Origin: Prochlorococcus sp. AG-418-I20
GTDB lineage: Bacteria; Cyanobacteriota; Cyanobacteriia; PCC-6307; Cyanobiaceae
Direction: 5' to 3'
Assembly: GCA_003214175.1 (NCBI GenBank)
Contig: QCLZ01000008.1
Location: 1-55,894, forward strand
DNA: 55,894 nt
Shown: positions 15,163 to 22,656 of the stretch, piece after piece
How positions within the stretch are numbered: the first letter of the stretch is position 1
How the letters are laid out: each line of letters begins with the position of its first letter
Program-made: the position numbers and the translations under genes
Notes under the pieces: generated by a model
The model's input: the letters and a program-made list of their open reading frames with translations, nothing else
What the model was told of the DNA's origin: nothing
Databases searched by the model: none

Positions 15163-15273
15163 ATGATATTTCCTCCTTCTCAAGTCGTTTTTGGTCTATT
15201 GCTTTTATCTTTACTATAGTTCTCATTTGGGATATTAAATATAATAAATCCTTTTGGAGAAGATGAAGATTGA
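15163..15273 (+). pseudogene. Small membrane protein gene with in-frame TAG
   Basis: The frame reads MIFPPSQVVFGLLLLSLL, then TAG at 15217-15219, then FSFGILNIINPFGEDED and stops. Both halves are in one frame and together look like a 35-residue single-span protein with an acidic tail. The amber codon probably inactivates it, unless the first 18 codons alone are functional or the stop is read through. Confidence 0.45.
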
Positions 15274-15282
15274 ATTTAAGCT

Positions 15283-15399
15283 TCAACTCGGTAGCTGGTT
15301 GGTAGGTGGTGCATGAAATTTCTTTTTCTTTCTTTTGAGTCTTTTAAAAACAAATAAAGATCCTAATACTAATAATGGAATAGCTATAGAGTTAATCAT
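15283..15399 (-). CDS. 38-residue single-span basic protein
   Basis: The frame reads MINSIAIPLLVLGSLFVF followed by KRLKRKKKKF and a Pro-rich tail. A short hydrophobic span with a strongly basic cytoplasmic end is typical of real membrane miniproteins. It converges with the broken gene at 15163-15273. Confidence 0.45.
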   Translation of the reverse strand: MINSIAIPLLVLGSLFVFKRLKRKKKKFHAPPTNQLPS

Positions 15400-15569
15400 T
15401 TTAAATACTTTTTATTTATAAAAACAAATTTGTTCTAAATTTCAATATCTAAATTAAATGCCCTAGAAAATATTCATATTAAATATTCCTAAATGTTCAA
15501 TTTTAATTTTGGGAAACCTTGAATCTATAGCAAAATAAACAAACCATAAATAGATGTAATGAAAATAAG

Positions 15570-15674
15570 TCACCTTCTCTTGTTTCTCATTTGATACTGC
15601 AGAATAGCTTTTAGGTGTTGTACTTCTTTTTCTAAAGCCTCAATTCTTTTTTCTATTTTTTGATTATTGATCAT
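15570..15674 (-). CDS. 34-residue coiled-coil peptide
   Basis: The frame reads MINNQKIEKRIEALEKEVQH followed by LKAILQYQMRNKRR, with a clear heptad pattern (I, I, L, V, L, I). It would form a short coiled coil. No neighbour in the same direction is close. The function is unknown. Confidence 0.45.
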   Translation of the reverse strand: MINNQKIEKRIEALEKEVQHLKAILQYQMRNKRR

Positions 15675-15820
15675 ATTTTTGTGAGATAAATTGATTAATT
15701 TTTTTTATTATTGAAAAAATAGACTTTTTACTCATGATGAATAATAGATGAGTATTAGGGCCTATTGATGAGCATAATTTATATAGATAAATTAGCGAAG
15801 TATAAATTTAACGCAAAGTT

Positions 15821-15964
15821 ATGAGTGGAGATTATGAGACATTAGAAAGCAATCAACCAAAAATTTCATATTTTCAGAAAAGATCCAAAAACAATACTGA
15901 ATGGTTGGATGAATTAATCAACGAAATTGAAGATATGAAAAATAATTTATCCAAAGCCGCTTAA
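15821..15964 (+). CDS. 47-residue acidic protein, first gene of a mini-operon
   Basis: The product begins MSGDYETLESNQPKISYFQK and ends LINEIEDMKNNLSKAA. It is soluble with an amphipathic C-terminal helix. Its TAA overlaps the ATG of the next gene by one base, indicating translational coupling in a three-gene cluster (15821-16307) that ends at a terminator. Confidence 0.6.
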   Translation: MSGDYETLESNQPKISYFQKRSKNNTEWLDELINEIEDMKNNLSKAA

Positions 15965-16080
15965 TGAAAGAAAAAGATATCAAGAAATTAGAGAATTTTG
16001 CAAAAGAAAATTACTACAATCACGAGCTAAAAGATATATATTTAAGGGAAGTCTTAGACCAAAATAACATATACAAATGA
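15964..16080 (+). CDS. 38-residue helical protein, second gene of the mini-operon
   Basis: The product reads MKEKDIKKLENFAKENYYNH followed by ELKDIYLREVLDQNNIYK. It starts in a TAATG overlap and ends in an ATGA overlap with the third gene. Such a chain of overlaps is hard to explain by chance. Confidence 0.6.
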   Translation: MKEKDIKKLENFAKENYYNHELKDIYLREVLDQNNIYK

Positions 16081-16307
16081 GATCTAATATCAGGTCAAAT
16101 ATTCGAATGGCAACAAACATTCTTTTGGTTATTGGTACTTTTACTATTGCTTTAAAGATCTCACCAATAGCTGAGTCATATCAGAAAAAGAATCTATGTA
16201 TTAAATATTTAAAACATCAAATAGATCGAGATATGCTTATCAAAAGGCTAAAAATAGTTAAACAAGCAAATCCCTCCAGTGTTTGTGACTTTATACTTAA
16301 AAGTTAA
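16077..16307 (+). CDS. Small membrane-anchored protein with paired Cys
   Basis: The 76-residue product starts with a tandem RSNIRSNIR, has one span (NILLVIGTFTIALKI) and an exported domain from Cys (KNLCIKYLKHQ) to Cys (SSVCDFILKS). The plan matches 5589-5867 and 19069-19293. It overlaps the previous gene by four bases (ATGA). A terminator follows 20 bp after the stop. Confidence 0.6.
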   Translation: MRSNIRSNIRMATNILLVIGTFTIALKISPIAESYQKKNLCIKYLKHQIDRDMLIKRLKIVKQANPSSVCDFILKS

Positions 16308-16327
16308 AAATGAAGATTATTTTATTT

Positions 16328-16349
16328 ACTCCATTAATTGGAGTCTTTT
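16328..16349 (+). terminator. Intrinsic terminator of the mini-operon
   Basis: ACTCCA and TGGAGT form a 6-bp stem with a five-base loop, followed by CTTTT. Confidence 0.7.
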
Positions 16350-16381
16350 GTAATTAATTTCTCATAACTAATATAAAAAAA

Positions 16382-16402
16382 TTCTTAGTTTTAACCTAAG
16401 AA
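16382..16402. terminator. Hairpin between convergent genes
   Basis: TTCTTAG and CTAAGAA form a 7-bp stem; flanking A and T runs on both sides suit bidirectional termination. It lies just beyond the stop of the minus-strand gene at 16418-16618. Confidence 0.55.
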
Positions 16403-16417
16403 ATTTTAGGAAACTAC

Positions 16418-16618
16418 TTAATTAATACTTTCTGCTCCTCCACTAACTAAGAAAATTATTGCTCCAAGAGCCATAGTAGCTACTCCCATATAAGGATATT
16501 TTTTAATCATTGATTTATTGATTGGCAGCCATGAAAAATATCTATCAGAATTATTTTGTGTAACATTTTTTCTTCTTGGTTGTAAGCTTAATTCTTTCCT
16601 TCTTTTAGCTTCGCCCAT
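16418..16618 (-). CDS. DUF2839-like small membrane protein (MGEAKRRK)
   Basis: The 66-residue product starts MGEAKRRKELSLQPRRKN, the signature opening of DUF2839-type cyanobacterial proteins, continues with WLPINKSMIKKYPY and ends in one span (GVATMALGAIIFLVSGG). A paralogue is at 18845-19060. The function is unknown; the basic N-terminus faces the cytoplasm. Confidence 0.7.
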   Translation of the reverse strand: MGEAKRRKELSLQPRRKNVTQNNSDRYFSWLPINKSMIKKYPYMGVATMALGAIIFLVSGGAESIN

Positions 16619-16726
16619 AATTTATAAATAGAGTTATATGACCATCTTAAAAATTAAGTTCTAATCCTGCGAGTATAATTTTATTTAAAATATAGCCCTT
16701 TTATCTAAAGATAAATTATTTAAAGA

Positions 16727-16873
16727 TTATTTAGCCTTCTTCAAATATAGATTCTTTGTATTTGCCTGATCTGATGTAAATAACAAAATCAATATAGTTC
16801 CAACTAAAAATGAAAAAATCATAATTAAACCAAAAATCTCAACCATCTCACTAGGCAAATAATTTAGAAACAT
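16727..16873 (-). CDS. 48-residue single-span protein
   Basis: The frame reads MFLNYLPSEMVEIFGLIMIF then SFLVGTILILLFTS and a polar tail ending YLKKAK. The start is ATG. It is upstream of the DUF2839-like gene on the same strand. The family is unknown. Confidence 0.5.
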   Translation of the reverse strand: MFLNYLPSEMVEIFGLIMIFSFLVGTILILLFTSDQANTKNLYLKKAK

Positions 16874-17025
16874 AATGAATTGATCTCTTATTCTTAACTT
16901 AGCAATTGTATTTTTTATGTAAAGTAAGTATTCATTCTTAAATTTTTGAAAGAACTAAGTAAATTTATAATTTTTATTTAATTCTATTGTTAGGACAAGT
17001 CTTATCTTAGTCCATAAGAATTTTC

Positions 17026-17316
17026 TTACTTAGCTATTCCTATTTTCTTAAGCAATTTCAGGTAAGGTAAAGCCCAATTACCAAAAGTAAAAGAGATTGT
17101 CGTATTTTTTGTAGTTGGAAATAATGTTTGAGAACGTATAGAGGCTAATTTTGAGAATTGCTTAATAGTCTCTGTCTCTAGATTGTTCATAAACACCTTT
17201 TTTTGAACTCCTCGATCTTTCTTCTGTGGCAAATAATTTTCTATAAACCATAAGATTTGATCTAACTTTGATTTATTGGGCATGTTATTAAATTGTTTAT
17301 ATTTCTTTTTTAACAT
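17026..17316 (-). CDS. Basic soluble protein, unknown
   Basis: The 96-residue product is rich in Lys, with a helical N-terminal half (KLDQILWFIENYLPQKKD) and a TTISFTFGNWALPYLKLL segment. A second ATG at codon 12 is an alternative start. No family is recognised. Confidence 0.55.
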   Translation of the reverse strand: MLKKKYKQFNNMPNKSKLDQILWFIENYLPQKKDRGVQKKVFMNNLETETIKQFSKLASIRSQTLFPTTKNTTISFTFGNWALPYLKLLKKIGIAK

Positions 17317-17452
17317 CTTTATTTACCTCTTAATTCCTAAATTAAATTTGCCATCTAAATACTTGAACGCAATAGTATAAGTATTAAAATAATATTCTTT
17401 TAATAATCAAGAATAAGAAAAATAAACTCTTTAAAAAATACATTATTAAAAA

Positions 17453-17480
17453 AAAAGAGAGGGGTTAAAACCTCTCTTTT
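17453..17480 (-). terminator. Intrinsic terminator
   Basis: AAAAGAGAGG and CCTCTCTTTT form a perfect 10-bp stem around an eight-base loop; nine T follow on the minus strand. It terminates the broken gene at 17481-17673. Confidence 0.85.
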
Positions 17481-17673
17481 AAATCGGTTACAAATAAAAA
17501 ATTGATTTTTGGAGTCTCTCAATCTCATTTCTTTTTGTGTTTGCCTGATTCTTTCTTCAAAGACAGATCTTCTGTATGGGGTAACTTCTCCATTTTTAGT
17601 TGCTAAAAGTCGAGCTTCATTAAGCCTATTGGCTCTATTGATTTTTTTTTCTTATTTGTAAGGGGTTATTCAT
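17481..17673 (-). pseudogene. Frameshifted basic protein gene with A9 slippery run
   Basis: ATG at 17673 opens MNNPLQIRKK and runs into a stretch of nine A, after which the frame stops at once. With eight A it continues INRANRLNEARLLATKNGEV, TPYRRSVFEERIRQTQKEMR and further, up to the terminator. The frame is strongly coding-like after the A run. It is either a pseudogene or a gene rescued by transcriptional slippage. The natural stop is unclear since the restored frame runs into the terminator. Confidence 0.55.
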
Positions 17674-17857
17674 GGTCGTTTTCAGTTAATAAGAATTCAT
17701 TTCCCTATTCCCACTTCATGCTTCCAGAGATATAAAATTGGATGAACTTTAACAAAGAATAACACCCGAAAATAATAAATGAGAGAGTAATTTTTACTAA
17801 CTTTCTTTTATAAATTTGTAGAGTAAAAGTCCGAATAACCTTAAAATATTAAATAAT
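17674..17857. other. Intergenic
   Basis: About 180 bp; no supported gene or motif. Confidence 0.3.
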
Positions 17858-18133
17858 TTAGGATAAGAAAATTGTTTGCGACCCATCATTGTTATCCTTA
17901 ATCAATATTTTTTTATCTGGAAAAATTTCTGATAATATTTTTTTTAAATTTGAGTTTTCTGAAGGAATTATATTATCCATATTTTTTGAACTTATTTTCC
18001 AATTTTCATCTACAAAAAGTTCTTCATCATCACTACTTTTATTTTCAAGTAAGGTCTTATTTAGAATCTTAAGTAACAATTCGGAATCTACATCTCTAAA
18101 TTTTTGGAGGTTCTCTTCGTCATTTTCAATCAT
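17858..18133 (-). CDS. Acidic protein of unknown function
   Basis: The 91-residue product is acidic with a helical N-terminal half (NLQKFRDVDSELLLKILNKT), an Asp/Glu-rich linker and a C-terminal beta-like segment (KILIKDNNDGSQTIFLS). The frame on the opposite strand at this place is a low-complexity shadow. No family is recognised. Confidence 0.5.
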   Translation of the reverse strand: MIENDEENLQKFRDVDSELLLKILNKTLLENKSSDDEELFVDENWKISSKNMDNIIPSENSNLKKILSEIFPDKKILIKDNNDGSQTIFLS

Positions 18134-18175
18134 TAATTTATAAATCTAACATCTTCTAAATATTGCTTAAAAAAC

Positions 18176-18265
18176 ATGAAAGATACAAGGTATGAATTAC
18201 CTAAAAATTTCTTTAAGGCAAAAAATCAGGATATTATTAAGGTCCTTTTATTTTTACAAATTTAA
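18176..18265 (+). CDS. 29-residue miniprotein, uncertain
   Basis: The frame reads MKDTRYELPKNFFKAKNQDI followed by IKVLLFLQI. Composition is natural but there is no strong ribosome-binding site, and no similar neighbour. Confidence 0.3.
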   Translation: MKDTRYELPKNFFKAKNQDIIKVLLFLQI

Positions 18266-18360
18266 TTTTCAAGATAGCTAATATTTAATATAAAAAAACA
18301 TGTATTAATCATTTACAACTTTTATTAACTTGTTAACTTGCAAATAATAGCTTTAAGAAA

Positions 18361-18492
18361 ATGACGAGAGTTATTAATAGAAAAATAAGATTTTTAAGAT
18401 GGTTGAACTCAGGAATGATACTACCATTTGTTTTTATGGCTACATTCTCCTCTATTCTTCTTTATGGCTTTTTATATATCCTAATAAAATAG
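18361..18492 (+). CDS. 43-residue single-span protein
   Basis: The product has a basic N-terminus (MTRVINRKIRFLRWLNSG) and one long hydrophobic segment (MILPFVFMATFSSILLYG). It converges with the minus-strand gene at 18503-18637. The family is unknown. Confidence 0.5.
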   Translation: MTRVINRKIRFLRWLNSGMILPFVFMATFSSILLYGFLYILIK

Positions 18493-18502
18493 TTTTTCTA
18501 AT

Positions 18503-18637
18503 TTAAGAGGCTAATTTATCCTCAGATTTTGACATTATCACTGCAGCTTTTTTTAATAAACTAACTACTTCTTTTCTCCCAACGGCATCATCAGCTTGAC
18601 TCATTATTTCAATATATTTTTTATTGATTTTTTTCAT
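18503..18637 (-). CDS. 44-residue helical protein
   Basis: The product starts MKKINKKYIEIMSQADDAVG and continues RKEVVSLLKKAAVIMSKSED. The regular helix and the A-D-D-A-V-G-R turn look conserved, but I cannot name a family. Confidence 0.5.
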   Translation of the reverse strand: MKKINKKYIEIMSQADDAVGRKEVVSLLKKAAVIMSKSEDKLAS

Positions 18638-18844
18638 AAATTTTTCTTTTCAACCCAAAATTACAACACCATAAGATCTTGTCAATCGTAAATAAGCCTC
18701 ATATATTACTTTGTTTAAAATTTGTTTTTAAAATTATCTTTGCTCACTTTATTAACCTTAAAATTTTTGATATTCATTTTTCAAAAGAAACATACCTATC
18801 AAAATACATAGAGAAATGAGTATTTAAACTAGCAATTCTAATAA

Positions 18845-19060
18845 TTAGGCAATATTAAAGGATTTAAAAACAAAAAACAAACCTCCTACTAGGATCAATA
18901 TTGCAGCGCCATAAAAAAGAAAAGGAATTATTGGGTATTTATATAGTGTGCGCCTAACTTTTTGTTGTAAGACTTTTTTATCGAGTTGAGGCAAATTTAT
19001 TTCTTCATTTTTTTTTCTAGAGGAAATACCTAAATTTTTTCTTCTCTTTGCTTCTCCCAT
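18845..19060 (-). CDS. DUF2839-like small membrane protein, second copy
   Basis: The 71-residue product starts MGEAKRRKNLGISSRKKN and ends in one span (PIIPFLFYGAAILILVGGLF). The start at 19060 is chosen because it begins the MGEAKRRK signature; an upstream non-ATG start is unlikely. It lies 8 bp after the stop of the upstream gene at 19069-19293, so the two form an operon. Confidence 0.7.
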   Translation of the reverse strand: MGEAKRRKNLGISSRKKNEEINLPQLDKKVLQQKVRRTLYKYPIIPFLFYGAAILILVGGLFFVFKSFNIA

Positions 19061-19068
19061 AATTAATA

Positions 19069-19293
19069 CTAAGGTATTCCCATACATTTTAAATAATTAT
19101 TATCCGCTAAATCTAATATCAGATCCCATTCTTCACTAGATGTTTCCAAAGGATTTTTAAAATCTTTTTCAAATTTAAGAATACATCTTTTTTCTATATT
19201 TTCTGGAGAATTATAATTTCTTAGAAAAGTGACACTCAAATACGATAATGATGAAATAACTAAAATTATCTTAGCAATTCTAAAACTATTCAT
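19069..19293 (-). CDS. Small membrane-anchored protein with paired Cys
   Basis: The 74-residue product has one span (IAKIILVISSLSYLSVTFL) and an exported domain from Cys (IEKRCILKFEKD) to a Cys near the end (NYLKCMGIP). The architecture is shared with 5589-5867 and 16077-16307. It is the first gene of a pair with a DUF2839-like gene. Confidence 0.55.
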   Translation of the reverse strand: MNSFRIAKIILVISSLSYLSVTFLRNYNSPENIEKRCILKFEKDFKNPLETSSEEWDLILDLADNNYLKCMGIP

Positions 19294-19375
19294 ATTTAAG
19301 ATAATATTTCCATAGAACTAGATATGTTTCTGTTTGGTTTTATAATTCCTTTAATTTATTATATACAATTATCTC

Positions 19376-19573
19376 ATGACAAATTCTATTAATTTTAAGC
19401 ACTTACCTATTCAAGATTTGTTTTTTTCAGGGATAATAATTTTCATTATGTCCACCATTATTGCCAATATTTATAACCCACTTTTGGGAATAATTTATGT
19501 ATCTGGGAACATACTTACTCTTACTTTTTTGAGTTGGCTATATCAAGATACTTGGAATGACCCAAGTAAATAG
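19376..19573 (+). CDS. Two-span membrane protein, unknown
   Basis: The 65-residue product has two spans (LFFSGIIIFIMSTIIANIY and LLGIIYVSGNILTLTFLSWL) and a short acidic tail. The start is ATG. No family is recognised. Confidence 0.5.
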   Translation: MTNSINFKHLPIQDLFFSGIIIFIMSTIIANIYNPLLGIIYVSGNILTLTFLSWLYQDTWNDPSK

Positions 19574-19606
19574 ATCTGATTAATAAAAAAGATAAAAATT
19601 ACAAAC

Positions 19607-19720
19607 CTACTTTTGTGGTCTTAATTTTGAAGAATATTTTAAATTTACAATAAATGTTGCGACAAGAGATAATATCAAAAAAAATAATAAGCTTTCTAAT
19701 GTAGATTGGGGCATAAACAT
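19607..19720 (-). CDS. 37-residue single-span protein
   Basis: The frame reads MFMPQSTLESLLFFLILSLV then ATFIVNLKYSSKLRPQK. One span with a basic C-terminus follows the usual plan of membrane miniproteins. It converges with the gene at 19376-19573. Confidence 0.45.
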   Translation of the reverse strand: MFMPQSTLESLLFFLILSLVATFIVNLKYSSKLRPQK

Positions 19721-19858
19721 AATTAGTACTAAAAAATATATATTTCTAGAAAAACGAATCTTGAAGAAAAAATCAACCCTTTAATTATTATTTTTCAAAT
19801 TAATAAATTTAATTAATCTAAAAAAATTTTTATATAAAAGTTTTTTAAATTTTAACGA

Positions 19859-21163
19859 CTAACTAATTCCAATCCCAAAAAACGAATTTGCAATATATAA
19901 AAAACTGAAGATAATTAAGAAAAACAACCCGATCCAAGAAAGTGTTGTCAAAAATGATCCGTATCTATTTTGAACTGGGACTAAATTGCTATTAATCGTG
20001 TCCATTGCCATCCATGCGAATAATGGAGCCGTTAAAAAACTACCACTGGTCGCAGCAAATAAAAACTGTTTAAATGTTAATAAGTAAGATTTTGCTATGA
20101 GAAGGGCAATAATTGAAACAAAGATATGCACAATCATCCAATTTTGAAATCTATTTCTCTCTACTTTCGAATCCAAGTGTCCTAAATCAGTTCCTTTTAA
20201 TAAACCTTGAATTGCAGAGATACTTCTTGGATATGCATCTAAACAAGTAATTGTAGTACTAAACATTGCGGCAAAAGATGCTGGAATTATTATCCATTTA
20301 GACCAATCACCAATAGACTTTGTATAAAGGATTATCAACTTCTTCGCAAAAGATCCCTGAATACCAGAAAGCATTCCATCCCCAACTTCATACATTGTTA
20401 TTGCACCAAGAGTTAGAAAAAAAACAGCTGTAATAACTGTAATTATGTAACCAAGATTAAAATCAAATTCAGCCTCTTTAACATTTGGTACATATTCAGA
20501 ATCTTTTGATCTCGAAAACATCCATAAAGAAGGCCATACACATAATTCTAGGGGGCAAGGCATCCATCCCATAAGAGGGATTAGGAAACCTAAATTCGAA
20601 AATTTCCAGGGGCTATCATTCGGTTTAATCCAACTTATATTAAGAGCTTGATTAATTGAACCTTTCAATAGAAGAGATCCGACTGCAAAAAAAGTTAATA
20701 AAGTTAAAAGAGCTACCAAAAATTTAGAAATTCTGTCTAAAGCTTTATATTTACCAAGAATTAAAATCCATCCGCTTATTACAAGGATAGCTATAGCTAG
20801 GTTTATATGATGGAAGGAAGAAAACAATGGAAAATTCTGCAAAAGGGCTCCAGACACACTACTTACAGCCGCAATTGTTATGGTCCCTGTAATTAAACTA
20901 ACTATTAAAAATAAAGGAAGATAATAAGAATTCCTCTCTTTGAAACCTTCTAATAATGATTTTCCAGTAGATGCAGTAAATCTAGTCCCTACTAGTAAAA
21001 ATGGATATTTTAATAGATTAATAAGAAGGATTAGACCAAATAATGCAAATCCATATAAGGCGCCAGCCTGAGTTGAGAAAACTAAATGAGAGCCCCCAAT
21101 AGCAGCTCCTGCCAGCAAAATACCTGGACCTAAACTTTTTTGTATTCCTTTTGTTAAATTCAT
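19859..21163 (-). CDS. Nramp-related transporter lacking the canonical metal site
   Basis: The 434-residue protein has about 11 spans in the LeuT-like Nramp order. Helix 1 has GPGILLAGAAIGGSHL (residues 12-27) where classical Nramp proteins have the metal-binding DPGN, and helix 6 has MGWMPCPLELCVW (198-210) in place of the A-x-x-M-P-H motif, keeping Met-Pro but losing His. It belongs to the divergent Nramp-related group often annotated as Mn/Fe transporters. Metal specificity, or even metal transport, is not assured. The gene is alone; its promoter should lie in 21164-21221. Confidence 0.8.
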   Translation of the reverse strand: MNLTKGIQKSLGPGILLAGAAIGGSHLVFSTQAGALYGFALFGLILLINLLKYPFLLVGTRFTASTGKSLLEGFKERNSYYLPLFLIVSLITGTITIAAVSSVSGALLQNFPLFSSFHHINLAIAILVISGWILILGKYKALDRISKFLVALLTLLTFFAVGSLLLKGSINQALNISWIKPNDSPWKFSNLGFLIPLMGWMPCPLELCVWPSLWMFSRSKDSEYVPNVKEAEFDFNLGYIITVITAVFFLTLGAITMYEVGDGMLSGIQGSFAKKLIILYTKSIGDWSKWIIIPASFAAMFSTTITCLDAYPRSISAIQGLLKGTDLGHLDSKVERNRFQNWMIVHIFVSIIALLIAKSYLLTFKQFLFAATSGSFLTAPLFAWMAMDTINSNLVPVQNRYGSFLTTLSWIGLFFLIIFSFLYIANSFFGIGIS

Positions 21164-21221
21164 GTTTAAATTAAATGATTTAATTTACTTTTTGAGCCCT
21201 TCTTAATTTATTGTTTAATAC

Positions 21222-21296
21222 TCATTTTTTTACAGCAATATCAAATAATGAGTGAAAAATAAAAAATATAATTAGTAATCCTATTCGAATTGTCAT
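21222..21296 (-). CDS. 24-residue single-span peptide, uncertain
   Basis: The frame reads MTIRIGLLIIFFIFHSLFDI followed by AVKK: a lone membrane span with a basic start and end. It is in the size class of small photosynthetic subunits but matches none I know. Confidence 0.3.
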   Translation of the reverse strand: MTIRIGLLIIFFIFHSLFDIAVKK

Positions 21297-21323
21297 AAGA
21301 TATCTCCTTTAAATATGCTTTTA

Positions 21324-21440
21324 TCAGATATTCATTTTGTATTCAACCTCTTTTCTCCATAAAATCATCAAAAACCTATCTAATATATCTAATTCCTTTT
21401 TATCAATCTTTTTTGGGGTCTTATTATTTTGTTTTTTCAT
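21324..21440 (-). CDS. 38-residue basic protein
   Basis: The frame reads MKKQNNKTPKKIDKKELDIL followed by DRFLMILWRKEVEYKMNI. A Lys-rich N-terminus is followed by an amphipathic helix. Codon content looks genuine. The function is unknown. Confidence 0.4.
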   Translation of the reverse strand: MKKQNNKTPKKIDKKELDILDRFLMILWRKEVEYKMNI

Positions 21441-21531
21441 AAATTATTACTTAAGTATTTCAAATTTAAACTGAGCTATAAAAAACACAATAAGCAAAAC
21501 TTCTTAAAATTCTTTGTAGTAAAGATTATTT

Positions 21532-21888
21532 TTAATTTGACATGTATTTTTCTGCCCTTCTTAAGGCTTTTATTGCTCCTCTATAATCAAGATTTTTTAA
21601 TTTCTCCTCACTTTTACGTTCCAACATTTTTACAATTTCGTTTATCTTTATTTGATCAATTTTCAGCTTATGATCAAATATAAGGTCGAATTTTGAGGAA
21701 TACAAATTAGATAATTCTTCATTATATTTTTCAATAAATTTTTCATCACAACATTTAGATTTCAATATTTGATTAGCCTTCATTTTGTCGTCTAAAGCTC
21801 CTTTGAAATTTCCTTTTTTAAATTTTGTTTCACTTGATCTAGTTAGCTTAATAAGATTTGCCAATATCGATAACCCAGAGTGTTCCAT
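21532..21888 (-). CDS. Helical protein with two TPR-like repeats
   Basis: The 118-residue protein contains two similar helical hairpins, KFKKGNFKGALDDKMKANQI near the N-terminus and LKNLDYRGAIKALRRAEKY at the C-terminus. Both match the TPR half-pattern (N-x-x-G-A-x-x-x-x-x-A). It is probably a small protein-interaction module of the cytoplasm. The long frame on the opposite strand is a shadow. Confidence 0.55.
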   Translation of the reverse strand: MEHSGLSILANLIKLTRSSETKFKKGNFKGALDDKMKANQILKSKCCDEKFIEKYNEELSNLYSSKFDLIFDHKLKIDQIKINEIVKMLERKSEEKLKNLDYRGAIKALRRAEKYMSN

Positions 21889-21963
21889 CTTTATAACTAA
21901 CTTTCATTAACCATATCAGCATATAGAAAAAGCAACTTTTTTTAATGCTCAAATACTGAATAA

Positions 21964-22263
21964 TTAACCAATAACAAGTCCTTTTTCAAGAAGCAAATCG
22001 AAAACTTCTACACTTTTTGTTTTACCAAATTTAGGAGACCTATGTAAATCTAATATTTCAGCAAGACACATAATCCAATAAGTATCTTGTTTTAAATTAA
22101 GGCCTTCACAAATATGAGAGGGAGCGGACTTAAAACAGCCAAATTCTGTTGATATATTAATATTCATAATTTGAGTTTCAAGTTCCAGACTGAGGATTTC
22201 TATTTCTTGATCAGAAAGTGCTTCCCCAAAAGAATATGATTCAATTAAAAGTTGATAATTCAT
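21964..22263 (-). CDS. Small soluble protein, unknown
   Basis: The 99-residue acidic product begins MNYQLLIESYSFGEALSDQE and contains a central Cys-rich stretch (FGCFKSAPSHICEG, and later IMCLAEILDLHRSP). It is 16 bp downstream of the DUF3764-like gene on the same strand, so probably an operon. No family is recognised. Confidence 0.6.
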   Translation of the reverse strand: MNYQLLIESYSFGEALSDQEIEILSLELETQIMNINISTEFGCFKSAPSHICEGLNLKQDTYWIMCLAEILDLHRSPKFGKTKSVEVFDLLLEKGLVIG

Positions 22264-22279
22264 AGAAAGTTAATATTTT

Positions 22280-22555
22280 TCATGAAATCCAGCGCGTAAT
22301 TTTTGTACCTTCATAAATATGCCCTGAAGCTTCAACTATAGGTTTTGTTTCTGGATTCATAAAAATGTCATATAAAACATTTTCTGATCCTTGAAAAATC
22401 ACAGTTGCCCTTTGAGGATCATCTAATGATTTACCAATATAAAATATTTTGACTCCCATTTCTTTAAACATCGTCTGCTGTTCCTTGGCATTCATATATG
22501 ATTCATATTGTTCAAAAGTATTACTTAATTGAAAATCTAGAATAGTTGTTTCCAT
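22280..22555 (-). CDS. DUF3764-like small protein
   Basis: The 91-residue protein starts METTILDFQLSNTFEQYESY, has MGVKIFYIGKSLDDPQRATV and a later PIVEASGHIYEGTKITRWIS. The T-F-x-x-x-x-x-x-x opening, the G-V-K-x-x-Y-x-G-x-S-x-D-D-P segment and the length suggest the DUF3764 group, which has an alpha-beta-barrel dimer look. The function is unknown. It is the first gene of a pair with 21964-22263 and divergent from the symporter gene. Confidence 0.55.
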   Translation of the reverse strand: METTILDFQLSNTFEQYESYMNAKEQQTMFKEMGVKIFYIGKSLDDPQRATVIFQGSENVLYDIFMNPETKPIVEASGHIYEGTKITRWIS

Positions 22556-22656
22556 AGCTATAAGAATTAATGAGTTTTTTAGATTCTAAATCTCTATTAA
22601 AAATTATTGAAGAAAGATTGGTTTTTATTAAGCGACCTATTAACTAATTTTTATTT

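Noticed and set aside
17889-18143. Plus-strand frame rich in Ser, Phe and Leu
   Set aside because: A low-complexity complement of the acidic gene at 17858-18133.
21429-21683. Plus-strand frame rich in Phe and Lys
   Set aside because: It spans two minus-strand genes and the gap between them and looks like a non-coding complement.
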